Below are positions 37,430 to 50,000 of a stretch of 64,000 nt of DNA, piece after piece. Where the stretch lies: the NCBI GenBank assembly GCA_013398295.1, contig VZSF01004860.1, forward strand, positions 14,605-78,604. Direction: 5' to 3'. Made by a program: the position numbers and the translations under genes. A model generated the notes under the pieces. The model was not told the origin of the DNA. It worked only from the letters and a program-made list of their open reading frames with translations, and made no database searches. The stretch is from Chionis minor. Lineage: Eukaryota > Chordata > Aves > Charadriiformes > Chionididae. Within the stretch, counting starts at the first letter, position 1. Every line of letters starts with the position of its first letter.

Positions 37430-38232
37430 AGAGACAGGCTAGAGAAATGGTCTGACAGGAACATAATGCAGTTCAAGAAAGAAAAGTGCAAAGTCCTGCA
37501 CCTGGGGAGGAACAAGCCCATGTACCAATGTACACAGGGGGCCACCCAACTGGAAAGCAACTTTGTGGAAAACTGCCTGGGGGTCCTGGTGGACATCAAG
37601 TTGAACATGAGCCAGCAATGTGTCCTTGCCACAAAGATAGCTGATGATACCCTGGGTTGCCTTAGGCAAAACATTGCCAGCAGATGGAAGGAGGTGACCC
37701 TTCCTCTTTATTAGGCACTGGTGAAGCCATGCCTAGAGTACTGGGCTTAGTTCTGGGCTGCCTGGTACAAGAGAAGCACGGAGATACTGCAGAAAGTCCA
37801 GGGAAGGGACGGAGACATGATTAAGGAGGTGGGGTATCTCTTATATGAGGAGAAGCTGAGAGAGCTGTGACTTTTTAGCTTGGAGAAGACTCAGGGAAGA
37901 TCTTAACATCATGTATAAATACCTGATGGGAGGGAATGAAGAAGATGGAGACAGGCTCTTCTCGGTGGTGCCCCATGACAGGACTAGAGACAATGGACAC
38001 AAACTGAAACACAGGAGGTTCCCTCTGGACATCAGGAAACTACTTTTTACTAGGGTTGTGACTGAGCAGTGACACAGGTTGTCCAGAGAGGTCGTGAGTC
38101 TCCATCCTTCAAAATATTCCAAAGCCTTCTGGACATGGTCTTGGTCAATCGGCTCCAGGTGACGCTGCTTGAGTAGGGCTTGACCAGATGACCTTCAGAG
38201 GTCCCTGCCAATCTCAACAGTTCTGTGATTCT
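37430..38232 (+). mobile_element. CR1 LINE, sense, ORF2 C-terminus and 3' end
   Basis: About 800 bp of CR1 on the plus strand. The frame at 37421-37714 encodes the ORF2 C-terminal part: RLEKWSDRN near 37433-37460, KCKVLHLGRNKP near 37485-37520, LGVLVDIKLNMSQQC near 37577-37622. After a TAG at about 37712-37714 the text continues as a 'LVKPCLEYWA'-like segment, then the 3' UTR ('gatggagacaggctcttctcgg', 'acacaggttgtccagagagg'), ending 'caacagttctgtgattctg'. Stops and frameshifts make it inactive. Overlapping minus frames are antisense CR1. Confidence 0.92.
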
Positions 38233-39830
38233 GAAGAGGACAAGATTTTTGTAGTTCTGGCAGCTCAGCATTTATGTTAGGGCAAAAAAATGGAATAACT
38301 GGTACAAGTACCAGTCAAGAATCGAGGGAGTGGACTATAAATGAAGCATATTGTGACAGTTCATGTACTTTTTAGTTATTCATTTCATATTACATTGCCC
38401 ATTCCTTGAAGATAAGTGTGACCAGATCATGTAGATTTTTATGGAGGGAGACAGACATGCCTTTTTCTCCTCGAATCATCTGACCAGTCTAATGGGAAGA
38501 ATATTTAAGTGTAGGATGGAGAAAGCAGAAGAATTGTTGAAGCTTATTTTTAGCACAACATTGTTAACCCCTTTTAACAATGATCAGAAAAAGTTACTGA
38601 TACAGTTTGCAGAAAACACAAAAACTGGGAGAACAATAAATAAAGAAGAGAACAAAACAGCAAGACAAAACATTCTGAGTTTTAGTACAGCCAAATACAA
38701 AGTCAAACCTATATAAAAGAAGAAGGATGGCCATGCATAGCTGGCAGAAAACAATGACTCTGAGAAAGCCTTGTGGATAGTGTAAACTACCATAAACTTC
38801 ATTGTGTCCTAGAAGAGGCCTGTATGACACTGTTATATAAAGCTGCTCATTGAGATTGAAAAAAATAAAGACAGACTAATTGAATTAGATTGAATGAAAA
38901 AACCCTACTGATGACGTTCCTAAAAAGTGCCAAGAGCACCAATAGTAAAATAAAAACCTAGAGTCAAATAGAAACAGACTGAAAATAGTCAAATGAGTGA
39001 AGAACTTGATGACAGAATTTCTCACGTTACACTGTTTGGACTGTTAAAAAGGGAGACTTCACAGTGAGTTTGTGTTGCCTGAAAAAAGCACAGACTGACA
39101 TCAGTTCCAGCCAACATTGACTAAGTTGACAGAAACAAGTCTTGTTTCACAGTTGTCAAGCCAACTACCTGAACTCTGGGCTACCCCAGTCAGAGTGAGA
39201 AAAAAGACAACACCCAAAACCCAGTCATACTACATGGCCTTCACCCAACTCCACACGTGAAGGGAGCCTTGGTTCCTGCCATCACTCTGTTTTTTGCAGG
39301 TCCTTCTCCTTTCCCTCCTTATTTCTTTCATTTTTGTTAGTTTCACACTTTTTGCACTCTGTTATGAAAAATCTAGCTCAGACAGTAAAAAACTTACCTT
39401 AGAGTATTGTTTTGTGCAGGCATACAGCTATAGCGAAGATCTTGAAAAGCCCAACATTTGTACAAATGTGTCAGGTCTCAGAAGGCCTTTGTTTCCAGAA
39501 CAAAAGTTGTAGGTGAAGGCTGGACCACTTTGCAAATTTAATTTAGGGTTCACTGTTTTCTGCTTTTATGCGCATGTTTATTTTATTGTAAAAGAGGTGG
39601 GATCAGCGTTTAACAATGATCATGACAACAATATCCAGCTTATTTTAGACTGGCTTTCTCACTATTCAGAAAAACTATTTATAGTTACCCTTAGTATCAT
39701 TAAAAAGGATGTCAAACCCTTAGTTTCCTTGAAGAGTAATAAGAAGTCTTAAAAAGAAATCTTTTCTTAATAAATCGAATTTTGATATTATGAAGGTTTC
39801 TTTATCTGCATCTTTCCTGAAGAGGATTCT

Positions 39831-39846
39831 AAAAAAAAAAAAAAAA
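39831..39846. repeat. A16 homopolymer
   Basis: Sixteen A residues, 60 bases after an AATAAA (about 39769-39774). It could be the tail of a retroposed transcript, but no parent sequence is recognisable upstream. Confidence 0.9.
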
Positions 39847-39891
39847 TTGCCATAGCACTAAACAAATGGAGTTCTGTGCATTTGATATGCA

Positions 39892-39939
39892 AAACATTAT
39901 TTAACTATTTAATATAAACATTATTTAACTATTTAATAT
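39892..39939. repeat. Perfect 24-bp tandem duplication
   Basis: The 24-base unit starting AAACATTATTTAAC at 39892 is repeated without change at 39916-39939. A recent slippage-type duplication. Confidence 0.95.
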
Positions 39940-41390
39940 TGTACATGAGTATGTTAAACCAATATTATCATTCTAGGCCAATTTATTTAATCAGAAGCAC
40001 TACAACAGCTCCAAGTGCAATGAGATTATCCAAAAGGAATAAAATAATACTCTGATCTTTAAACATGGAAATCTCAAAAAGCAGAAGGTCGAATGCCTTA
40101 CCTCTGAAATTGGCACTGCAGCAAATGCTGAGCACAGTCATTGTGTCACAGCAAAAGAATGTTAATACATGGGAGCTGGTTAAGAAAAGAAGAAATGAGA
40201 GTTATTAAAGATCTGGGAAATATTTACAGAAGGATACCTTCAATTGTATATAATGAAAAAAAAAAGGTAATAGTTATCTTGATCAGTGCCCTTACATGCA
40301 TAAAAATAGAAAGAATCTTTTAATTAGTAAAAGAATTACAGGAACCATGGCTGAAAAATGACTGTGGGAAAGTACAGACCAGAAGAAAGTTGCTCTATCA
40401 TAGCAGTTACGATATTTAACCATTAAACCAAGTTGTTTTTCAAAAGCAATGTTAGATCCCTCTTTCTGTAGTAGTGTTTAAACTGGGATAGAAATACAAG
40501 CATAATCCTACCTTATACATGAAATCAGACTACCTTATCACAGCAGTCCACCCCAGTTTTCCAACCTGTCACCTGAGCAGTGTCCATTGCGGTATGCAGA
40601 TGAGACAAGATTCAGAATCCAAAGTACTTACACATTTCTTTTGTTCAATTTTCTCTCCCAGCCCTTTGTTGGAAATAGGCAAATTACTCCAGAGCTTCAG
40701 CTCTGTAACATAACACTCCCTTTAGGCTGCTGGATGTAATTGGACCAGGGTATAATCCAGGTAAATTACAGCACACAATCTTTCTGTACATTCCACAGAA
40801 AACTTTGTAATATTCCCAGAAAAATTGAGTGATTTTTTCTCAAAATATCACCTAAGTTACTTATGCTCCAATATGGGTCTCTCTCTCTTTTTTTTTTCTG
40901 ACTAATCTTCAGCATTATACGTTTGAGATTATAACTTCATGAAATCTGAAGATCAGTGCTTTCAGTTAAATAAGAAAACAGGTGTTTTATAGATAACTTC
41001 ATGCCATTTCCTTTGGTGCGTAAGAGCTGTAATTCAACTCAGCCTAATGGACTACAAAATCAAAGGATTTATTACAGACATGCATATAACTTATCTGTAT
41101 TATACTGATTGTGATCATTTAGATGATGCTACTCATATAGCACATTGCAAGTTTTCATAGTTTAAACTGGAAAGGTTTTATATAGAATAGTGGACAGTGT
41201 ATATTTCTGTTTAGAAGGTAGTAATCTCATTTGTGTAACTTGAACACATATATACATCACTAATGTAATATTTCTGGTGTGTACATATTTCTGAATAGAA
41301 AGATACATTTTCCAAAATATTTATGAACAGCATTATATGCATGATCTGAAGAATAAGGCAGCAGGCAAGATGGAGCTAGAGGGGCGTAAA

Positions 41391-41912
41391 CATAGAATCA
41401 TAAAATCATAGAATGGTTATAGTTGGAAGGGACCTTAAAGATGATCAAGTTCCAAACCCCCTGCCATGGGCAAGGACATCTTCCTCTAGACCAGGTTGCT
41501 CAAAGCCCCATCCAACCTGGCCTTGAACACTTCCAGGGATGGGGCATCCACAACTTCCCTGGACAACCTCTTCCAGTGCCTCACCACCCTCACGGTAAAG
41601 AATCCTAATATTGAATCTAAATCTACCCTCTTTCAGTTTAAAACTGCTATGCCTTGTCCTATCACTACACTTCCTGATAAAGAGTCCCTCCTCATCTTTC
41701 CTGTAGGTCCCCTGTATGTACTGGCAGGCTGCTATAAGGTCTCCCTGGAGCCTTCACTTCTCCAGGCTGAACAACCCCAACTATCTCAGCCTGTCCTCAT
41801 AGGAGAAGCGCTCCAACGCTCTGATCATCTTTGCGGCCCTCCTCTGGACTTGCTCAAACAGTTCCATGTCCCTCTTATATTGGGGCCTCCAGAGCTGGAT
41901 GCAGTCACATCA
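41391..41912 (-). mobile_element. CR1 LINE 3' end, antisense, well preserved
   Basis: The plus strand begins CATAGAATCATAAAATCATA, the reverse of the CR1 tail with three ATTCTATG-like units, followed by 'atggttatagttggaaggg'. The element continues in reverse through the 3' UTR into the last codons of ORF2 ('ctctgatcatctttgcggccctcc', about 41819-41842). It is 5'-truncated near 41912. It resembles the CR1 at 13683-14820 closely, which suggests the same or a related subfamily. The 148-codon plus frame at 41496-41942 is antisense CR1. Confidence 0.94.
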
Positions 41913-44040
41913 AAGATGTATAGGGCTAACTCAAAGAACTAACCATAAAATATTTTTCTCTTATCTGCTGTTTCTATATAATCTTTACTTTAGCATCTAG
42001 ACCCCTAATCCCATAGAATTTACTTAGGCTGGATTTATGAGCTACCCACGTTTGCTGACTCAGCAGCTGCCAATTTACCCTAGCCAGATGATTATTCTCT
42101 AGACTAAATTTGATTTGTCGTCCTGTAAAGGTCCTGCATCTTCTATCGGATCGTCTATCCAAAGAGCGTTGGTCTTAACGTGTATTTCCCTCCATCTTCT
42201 TGTCTTTCTGAACAAAATGCCTCATCCACGTGTATCAGCAGTTTTCAACTTGCATGTGTGGACTGAATATGTGATAGATACTCAAAAAACCTCTGCAAAT
42301 AAGGCTGGCAGGTCAATGGGAATTTCCTCCCCTAGCACCCATGTGTCAAAACTAGCTGTACTTTTTCCATAAACATCTACTGAAAATGCTTGATTAAGAC
42401 ACGTTTAGGGCACATCTCTATTTTTGTCCATTCAGCTATCTTGCTCGTGAGGCTACAAAGTGTTTCTATAGCTGTTGTCTGATGAGGTTCAGCTTGTTGG
42501 TGTACTGGAAAAGAAACCTAGTAGAAAGCAAATGTCACTGCCAAACCTAGATCTTATGCAGCAAGAGTCTAGGAATTTGCAGCCAGCATAGGGGAAGAGG
42601 GAGAATAAACCAGCACTACCATCTTTCAAGATAGTTTTCTGTCTTGTTTTCTTAGTCCTTACATCAAGATACATTAGTACCCAGAGGTATGATACGACCC
42701 AAGGCTAAGAGAAATTTTGACTTATATTCCCAAGTTTAATTTAGCATAAGTTAAACAGATTTGTGTAGGGGGTTTATGATGCTGCCGTTAATTGTCACCA
42801 CATTATTCAAGTTCTGCCTACTGAAAGTCAGCAGTGATGTTCCTGTTCCTTATTTAGGGCTGGGAAGGTGCTGAAGCTGGCACAGGATTAGATTTCTGAT
42901 TTTGTTCAATTTTATTACATTTTGCGAGGTCAGTTTGGGTAACTGTGGGAGGCTTAAATGTCAGGCTCCAACTTTGTAAAAAATACGTAAATATTTAAAC
43001 TAGCTATCTATGTCACAGCTGGAGAATATGTTAAACATTGAACTTGCTGCTAGCACTTAATGAAGAACAGTGAATTTACCTAAATATATAATTTTGTATT
43101 ATTATTAATACAGTTTGCCTCCTGAAGAGTGTTAACATACTCAATGCAGGTAACCATAGGCTATTTTCATAGTTATTAAATAAAGCATCTTGAAGAATAG
43201 ATAAAATTCTTTTTTGCTCATAAATGTTAGAGAAAAATTTCAGGTTTTAATAGGAAATACCCTTCACTTTATGGTATCTGCATAGATAAATCCCCCTTTA
43301 GATATTTTGATCCTCTCAGAATTTGTAGTGCGTTGCAGAGAAAACGTATATTCAGCTGGTTAGGCACAGCTATTAGTAACTTAGCAATTAGTAATACCTG
43401 AAAGAAAATTTTTAAAAATCAATTGAGGTTTTAATCCTACAGCTGAATCCAAATGAAACAGAACTACCAGGGATATTCTGATCTGGTACAGGCTGCACAG
43501 GGAAACAAACAACAGGGAGAACGCTTCAGCTTTTTGATGGTAGGTAATATAGTTCAATATTTATCTTTTCCTATCTGTGCAACCTTGTTGATTTCCCTAC
43601 AGAAAATTCAGATTCAAACAATAGTATTTAGGTAAGGAATTTTTTAGCACACAGCTGACAATTCCGTTTACTGACGATCCTCTTTGTGGTGTTTATTTCA
43701 AGTACAAATAGAAGGTGTGTCCTTTTCCAGTCTCCTGTGAATATTTACTGAACATCAAAGGAAAAGAGCAATGTTCCCCCAAGCTATGGTCTCAGAGGAC
43801 ATGAACTCTCTAAACTGTCATGCTTCGGATGCCGTTGCAGCATCTGCAAACACTGCGATGAATCCTTCTCCTGCCTTTGTAGACTTATGCTTTAATCCAT
43901 TGCTGACTTAGTAATAAAACTGAGACTCAGTGATATGCCTGTAAATATAAAGCTAACACAACTTCAAAACTTTTTTTTTTTTTCACTTGGCTTAGGGTAT
44001 TTTTTTAATCAGTGAATTCTCAGACTGAAAATGGGGTTCA
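41913..44040. other. Unique AT-rich non-coding DNA
   Basis: About 2.1 kb, with a T13 run at 43971-43983 just before the next CR1. No gene or known repeat is supported. Confidence 0.5.
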
Positions 44041-44895
44041 GCAGTGACCTGGACACTGGAGTTGAGTGCACACTAAATAAGTTTGCCAATGATACTAAAT
44101 TAGGAAGAGCTGTTGATTCCCTCCAGGGTAGAGAGGCCTTACAGACAGATCTTGACAGAGTACTGGGCAATCACCAATTGTATGAAATTTAGCAAGGACA
44201 AATGCTGGTTCCTGTGCCTGCAACAGTGTAATCCTGGATGTACGTTCCACAGACTGTGGAACAAGATGCTGGTGTGCAGTCCTGCAGAAAAGGATCTGGG
44301 GGTTTTGGTTGATGGCAAGCTCAATATGAGTCAACAATTTGCACTGGTATTCAAAAGGCCCAACAGTATCCTGAGGTGCATCAAGCACGGTGTCGCTAAC
44401 TGGTTGAAAGACAAGGTTGTCCCACTGTACCCAGAACAGGTGCAGCCTCACCTAGAGTACTGAGTGCAGTTTTGGGTCCCCCAGTATGAAAGGGACATAA
44501 AAATATTAGAATGTGTCCAAAGGAGTGCAACAAAAATGGTGAAAGAACTACAGGGCATGACTTACAATGAGTGGCTAAGGATACTATGTTTATTCAGCTT
44601 AGAGAAGAGGAGGCTGAGAGGTGCTCTCATCGCCGTCTCTGACTTCTTCATGAAGGGGAGCGGAGAGGGAAGTGCTGATTTTTTTCTGGTTTCCAGTGAT
44701 AGGACACAAGGCAATAGCTTAAAGTTGCTCTAGGGGACATTATTAGGAAAAGTTCTTCACTTAGAAGGTGGTCAAGCACTGAGACAAGTTCCCGAGGGAA
44801 GTGATCATGGCCCCAAGACAGTTGGTGTTTGAGAATCATTTGGACCATGCTCTTAGACATATGGTTAAACTTTTAGGCTGCCCTATCTGGAGACA
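44041..44895 (+). mobile_element. CR1 LINE, sense, with RT core and C-terminus
   Basis: Begins in the reverse-transcriptase core at 'agtgacctggacactggagttgagtgcac', where the active-site motif reads F-A-N-D instead of F-A-D-D (about 44080-44091). The frame 44113-44463 gives EKDLGVLVDGKLNMSQQFA and 'VVPLYPEQVQPHLEY'. After a TGA the same frame continues (44464-44733) with VQFWVPQYERDIKILECVQR and [13 protein letters not shown]. Its 3' part ('agacatatggttaaacttttaggctgccc') is of a different 3' UTR type from the copies at 14 and 41 kb, suggesting another CR1 subfamily, and it lacks the terminal tail. Inactive. Confidence 0.92.
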
Positions 44896-46995
44896 TGTGT
44901 GGTGGTCTCAGCAGTTAGAAGAGGCCTAGCTAAAAAGTAAAGTTACTGAACAAAAATTGGTCCGGTTTTACCTCAAACCAGGACAACAGAATTTGGACAC
45001 CTGTTTGTAGAGAAAGAACTGTTTACCTTATAAATGAAAATAATTCTACTTTAGCCTTGAGTCATATATCTAGCTCTGATTAAACGCAAGTCGTTTCTTA
45101 TCTTATGTACAGACCATTTACATGTCTGAGCAATAGATTAACGTGTTTTTCAAATTCTGTTTTTGTGCTCACACAGCATCCTTGCCCTTGAAAAGCTTTA
45201 ACTACTTTTCCGATCCCTTGCAAAGGTCTTAGCTAGTTATGAGGCTTTTGCAGTAGTAGGACCTCTTGCTTACAGTAAGACAAATTACAGGCTGCATCCT
45301 CGGCAATTTTTGGGGATCTCTGCTGTGTGACTATAAGCAGAGTTCAGTATTGCTCAGCAAGTAAACAGTAGTAATAAGAACATGTGTGCTGTGCTAAAAC
45401 AGCAGCTTAAGACTATGCATGACATGCAATTTTGTACTGTTGTTTTTTTCCTTGCAGTGGACAACACCTTGTAATAAGACACAGTATTCTGTGTCAGAAT
45501 TTCTGTGTCAGTCACAGAACAATTTTCTACACCCTTTTCCTGTATTGGCTTCCTCAATAAGTGGGGGTTAAAAACCCCCCAAACATGTAAGAAATTCCCA
45601 GATCCTAGAGCATTCATTCCCTCTTCCCTCACTGACTGCAAATCTTTTCGAAGTTTCAGATGAAACTCAATGGGCACTTTTGTACAATGTATAACACATA
45701 CATTATTAAGATACCAGAAACTTCTCCTACCCCGCATCAGTTTCTTGCATTCTCCTTTTGTTATTGACAGCTCTTCAACCAGCTGTATCTACTGTGCTTT
45801 AATCACATTCAATGCCTTTTCTTTAATTTAGATTTATTTTTCATTTTCTCTCCAATTAGTAACTCCTGTTTTGATTAGCTTTCTGGAACATTTCTTCATA
45901 TCCACTTTAAGCATTAACAAGTATGGATAATTAGAATTATATACACTTAAGTGACGTAATACTTCACAGTTTTGTACACAAAACTATTAGCATGTTAGCA
46001 TATTTTAAAAGAGGCAGCCTGAGAGATTCCTCTTATCCACTCAACACATTTTCCTCAGTAATTTTATATTGCTCTGTTAATAGCATTAACAAGAAGCATT
46101 AATAGGAAGTCCAGCTCACAGTAGAACTGTAATTGTTTAATTCGGGTTAGAAGTTCCATAATGATATTCGGTAGAAGCAAAGCTTTCAGTATGACTTACT
46201 GTAGGACTTTTTCATGAAGCTGTCACCTTATGAATCCAGATAATGTAGCCACTGAGAAGAGTAAGAGAGAAATGAGGCAAGACAGCACACAATGTAGGGT
46301 AGCTGCAAGAGAAATTTTTAGGATGCAGTAGTTTCTCAACTGCATAAAAGGTCTTCTAGGCCCCATAAATTCTCCTCCATACCCGAGATATTTCACAAAA
46401 GCTTCATGTTTTCTCAAGACAGTTCTCATAATGACTGCTCCTCTCATTTTCCTTTCAATAGAAGTTCTGAGACCAGTAGTGGGGCCTACATCCCTGCTAT
46501 GCAAGCTGAGTCCAGCTTACCTGTGATCCAGAGCCCTCCTGCATTTCCAAAGAATCCAAAATTAACCTTAGCAGTGAACCAACCTGGTTGAAGTGTTGAC
46601 AATAATGAAAGGAGAATGTAAAAAAGCGACGTGGGGTGAGAAGGTTCTGCTGTCTTAATAGTGTGTGTTATACATTGTATAAAATGTCTGTTGTATTACA
46701 TCCGAAAAATAAAATAAAAAAATTTGCCAGTGAGTGAGGTGCCCCTTCTTGTAAAAACAAGATAACAACAGCACAGATAATGTGCAGAAAATAATCCCAA
46801 ATTCCTGTTAGAAACGTGCTGTCTAATTCTTGTAATTGACTGGAACCTTCAGTGTTTTTACTTTGAGGAGAGAGTTTGCATACTGCTTCCCCACGCATCC
46901 ATAAGAAAGAATCTTTCCAATGAATGTTTCAAACTTTGGTGGCTTTTTGGTTATTCAGAATCTTGGTTGAGAAATTTAGGCCTCTCTGCTCCTTC

Positions 46996-47041
<46 letters not shown>

Positions 47042-50000
47042 GTGGAATATTGAATGAGTTCTTACTGCACTTCATTTTCTGAACTGAGCCCTATGCAGAA
47101 GACCGAGACAGTGCTCCTACTCTCACAGTGATCCATAGTCGCTCCGCTGTTAACTTATGTTGGCAGTGCGCTGAGGAAATACCTTTCCCAGCCTCCCTGT
47201 AAGTAAGGGGAAAAAATTTCTTAGGACTTCCCACATTTTTCTACTTCTTGATAGATCTAATTACTTTGTTAATGCTTCAGTCTTAATGCACTCAGCCACG
47301 TAAACATAGTCAGTGTCTTTTAGCTGTATTCAAAGCAACACCTGTCATGTACTGTGTAAAGTCCAGGCTTTGCCTATAGCACAGTCCAATTCTAAATGAT
47401 CTGCTTGTGGCCACATCATTGAAAATTTATAGTAATGTGCAGAACAGAACCAAGCAAGGTGTGATACTAATCATGGTATACTTCCTACACCTCAGTTCAG
47501 TACACTCTGAAACTATTTAAATTGCCAACATATTAAATATAAATTTTACAGATTTTTCTGATTTTTAAAATCAAGAAATCACTTTCCTCATCTGATGTAG
47601 AGTTTATTAATAAATCATCGTACTTCAGAAAATCTGCTCTGTGTTAATGGATTGGGAATATTCAATGAGGCAACTGGTCATTTTAACAATGAGGATTAAA
47701 TTACACGGTTTTGAAAAAAATATTTGCAAAAGAAGAGCATAGAACTATTAGAGAACTAAATTTAACATTCCACCGCTTTCACTTCCAGTGTCTCTATTTA
47801 ATAATAACGGAAAACCCAATCAGTATGACTTTCAACTAACATTCACTATGCTTCATATTAGACTCATTCTGAGTGAGAGACAGTATGTCTCTCAGGTGCC
47901 TTGACTTGAGATAATAACTGTCCATCTGTTGTAACTGAGAGATTTTTGTTGTAACTGAGACATTCTGCAGAAGTCCACTGTAATCAAAAAGCCAATGAGA
48001 ACTTCATAATTTACCTTACTGTGAACAAGGCTGTACCTATATTTCCAGTTTTATACCTTTGGTACATCATTGAGTTCATCTCTGTTTGTTTGCATTGCCT
48101 TTTACAGTTGTTTTTAAATTCTTTCAAGAGCATCTTCAGCACTTCAGCATTACAAGGAACATTTCGCAGAGTATTTGCTGATCATTGAACTGTAGTACTA
48201 TGATTACAAACCCGTTTTCATACAATTTCATGTCACTTGAAAAGATTAATGTGAGTGCGTAGTATGTCTCTGCTGCCTACAGTCATACAGATCTGCAAGT
48301 TCTCCTTCACTTGTGACCTCTTTCTTCAAATACATCAATTTCCTAGACTTAATACTAAAAGTCTAGTCATAAAGTGCTCTAAAAGAATTTTCCTCTGGAG
48401 CTATTCTGAGATTTTTCCAATTAAGTTAAAAAATGACTGACGTTATAAAGGTCACATATTCCATCTCCTCTCCTGTAACACCACAATGTCAGAGAAGTGT
48501 TTGTAGTAGTCACATACCATAGGCTGGTTTTTGTCCTAGCAATTTTTTTAAAGTTTCTTTAAATACAATGTAACAAGATTCCAGTGCATGAAAGAAGCAA
48601 TAATAAAAAATTAAAACCCAAACCCAACAACAAACAAATCCACCCCAGAAGCTTTATAAAAAAGATTTTCTCTTGGAAGACGTGTAAATTACTGATATGA
48701 GCCTAACTTCCTAAGCAATTACAGTCTATAACTGCTGGTGCACTCATGTCCCTAGTACTTTTTGAACTAATTTAAGATACTAAAACCAAAGTCTTCCTAT
48801 AGATGCTGTGGAGGTAGGTGGCATGGAGAGATCTCATCACAAGAAAGTCTGTCCCATTCATATCAGACATCAGAGAATCCAACTACAGGAGACTTTCACA
48901 GTAAGCAAGGTTTCATTACTGCTGCTGTGCATTGAATTGTTTGATTTAGATGTCTTAGCTTGATTAAAAGACTCCGAAAATTACAGAAAAAAATCAGAAG
49001 AATTTGCTTCAGAAAAAAGACCTTGGGTCCTGCCAGAAAAGGCAAGAATGGAGAGGTATGTGTTTTTTAATCAAAATCTGTCTTTGGTATCAAATTGTAA
49101 TGGTATTTGCATGTTTCAGTATAGTTTGCTTTTCAGATTTACGGTTAATTTGTGTGAAGACCTTCATATAAATTAAGCTTAATAAAGTGGTCAAAACCTT
49201 TAATAGTAAAGAAAGCACTTCTTGGATTTATTTTTAACCTAAGGAAGGTTCTTTTAAAACTAAGGAGTATTTCTGCAGTTGTTGCTTAAATATTAATTTT
49301 AGGTAAGCTATGCCATGCTTTACCTTTGCTTTGGTTTTTCTTACAATAAGGTACTTCTATCATAGCCCCATTTTGTCTCCATATCCAGTCATTCTCCCCA
49401 GCCCGGTTTTACTTCTTTGGTAGGAAACAACACAAAATATCATCAGATAACAACTCTTGCTAGTGACCTCTATCAATTTCCTCTCAAATATGGAGGAGTT
49501 GAAATCTCTTTTTTTGGTTGTTAGTGGCCCCAATTAATATTTTTTGAACAAAGTTTTAGATCTGCTTGAGAGGGGAGATAAGAAGGAAGTGCAATGGAAG
49601 TATTTCTGAAGGAAACCTACCAGTTCCCATCATGTCTCCTCAGTACATTTATTGAGATCTAGTCACCAGATCAAGTGCTCTCAGTAATGAAAGCAAAATG
49701 TGGCTTCCATGACACACATCAAAGGTCTGCTGTCAAAGACTATCTCACTGGGAACATGAGATACATTTTGTAAGGCTGGTATAAGCTCCTTTTGAAGTCT
49801 GTCCGTTGGAAAAGCAAGCAAGTTAACACAGAATGGCGTCCATGCGTAACACTGCCTTACACCATCAGTGTGACCCTGGGAGTAGTTAAGGATTCAGTGA
49901 GATTTATAGAAATTATAGTCAACATTTGACAGGTTGACACAACATTCAGAATGATAATAAAACATGTAGAGACAGCATTCCTTTCCCCTCATTTTTTGAA

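Larger units (their letters stand above)
38233..41390. other. Unique AT-rich non-coding DNA
   Basis: About 3.2 kb. It contains an A16 run and a 24-bp tandem repeat at about 39831-39939. The region 39294-39752 is open in one frame except for a single TAG and follows a TTTTTTGCAG acceptor-like site, but no protein family is recognised. Confidence 0.45.

Noticed and set aside
41496..41942. 148-codon plus-strand frame
   Set aside because: It runs antisense through a minus-strand CR1 and has no independent support.
45354..45737. 127-codon minus-strand frame
   Set aside because: Random-looking composition, no domain and no flanking exon signals.
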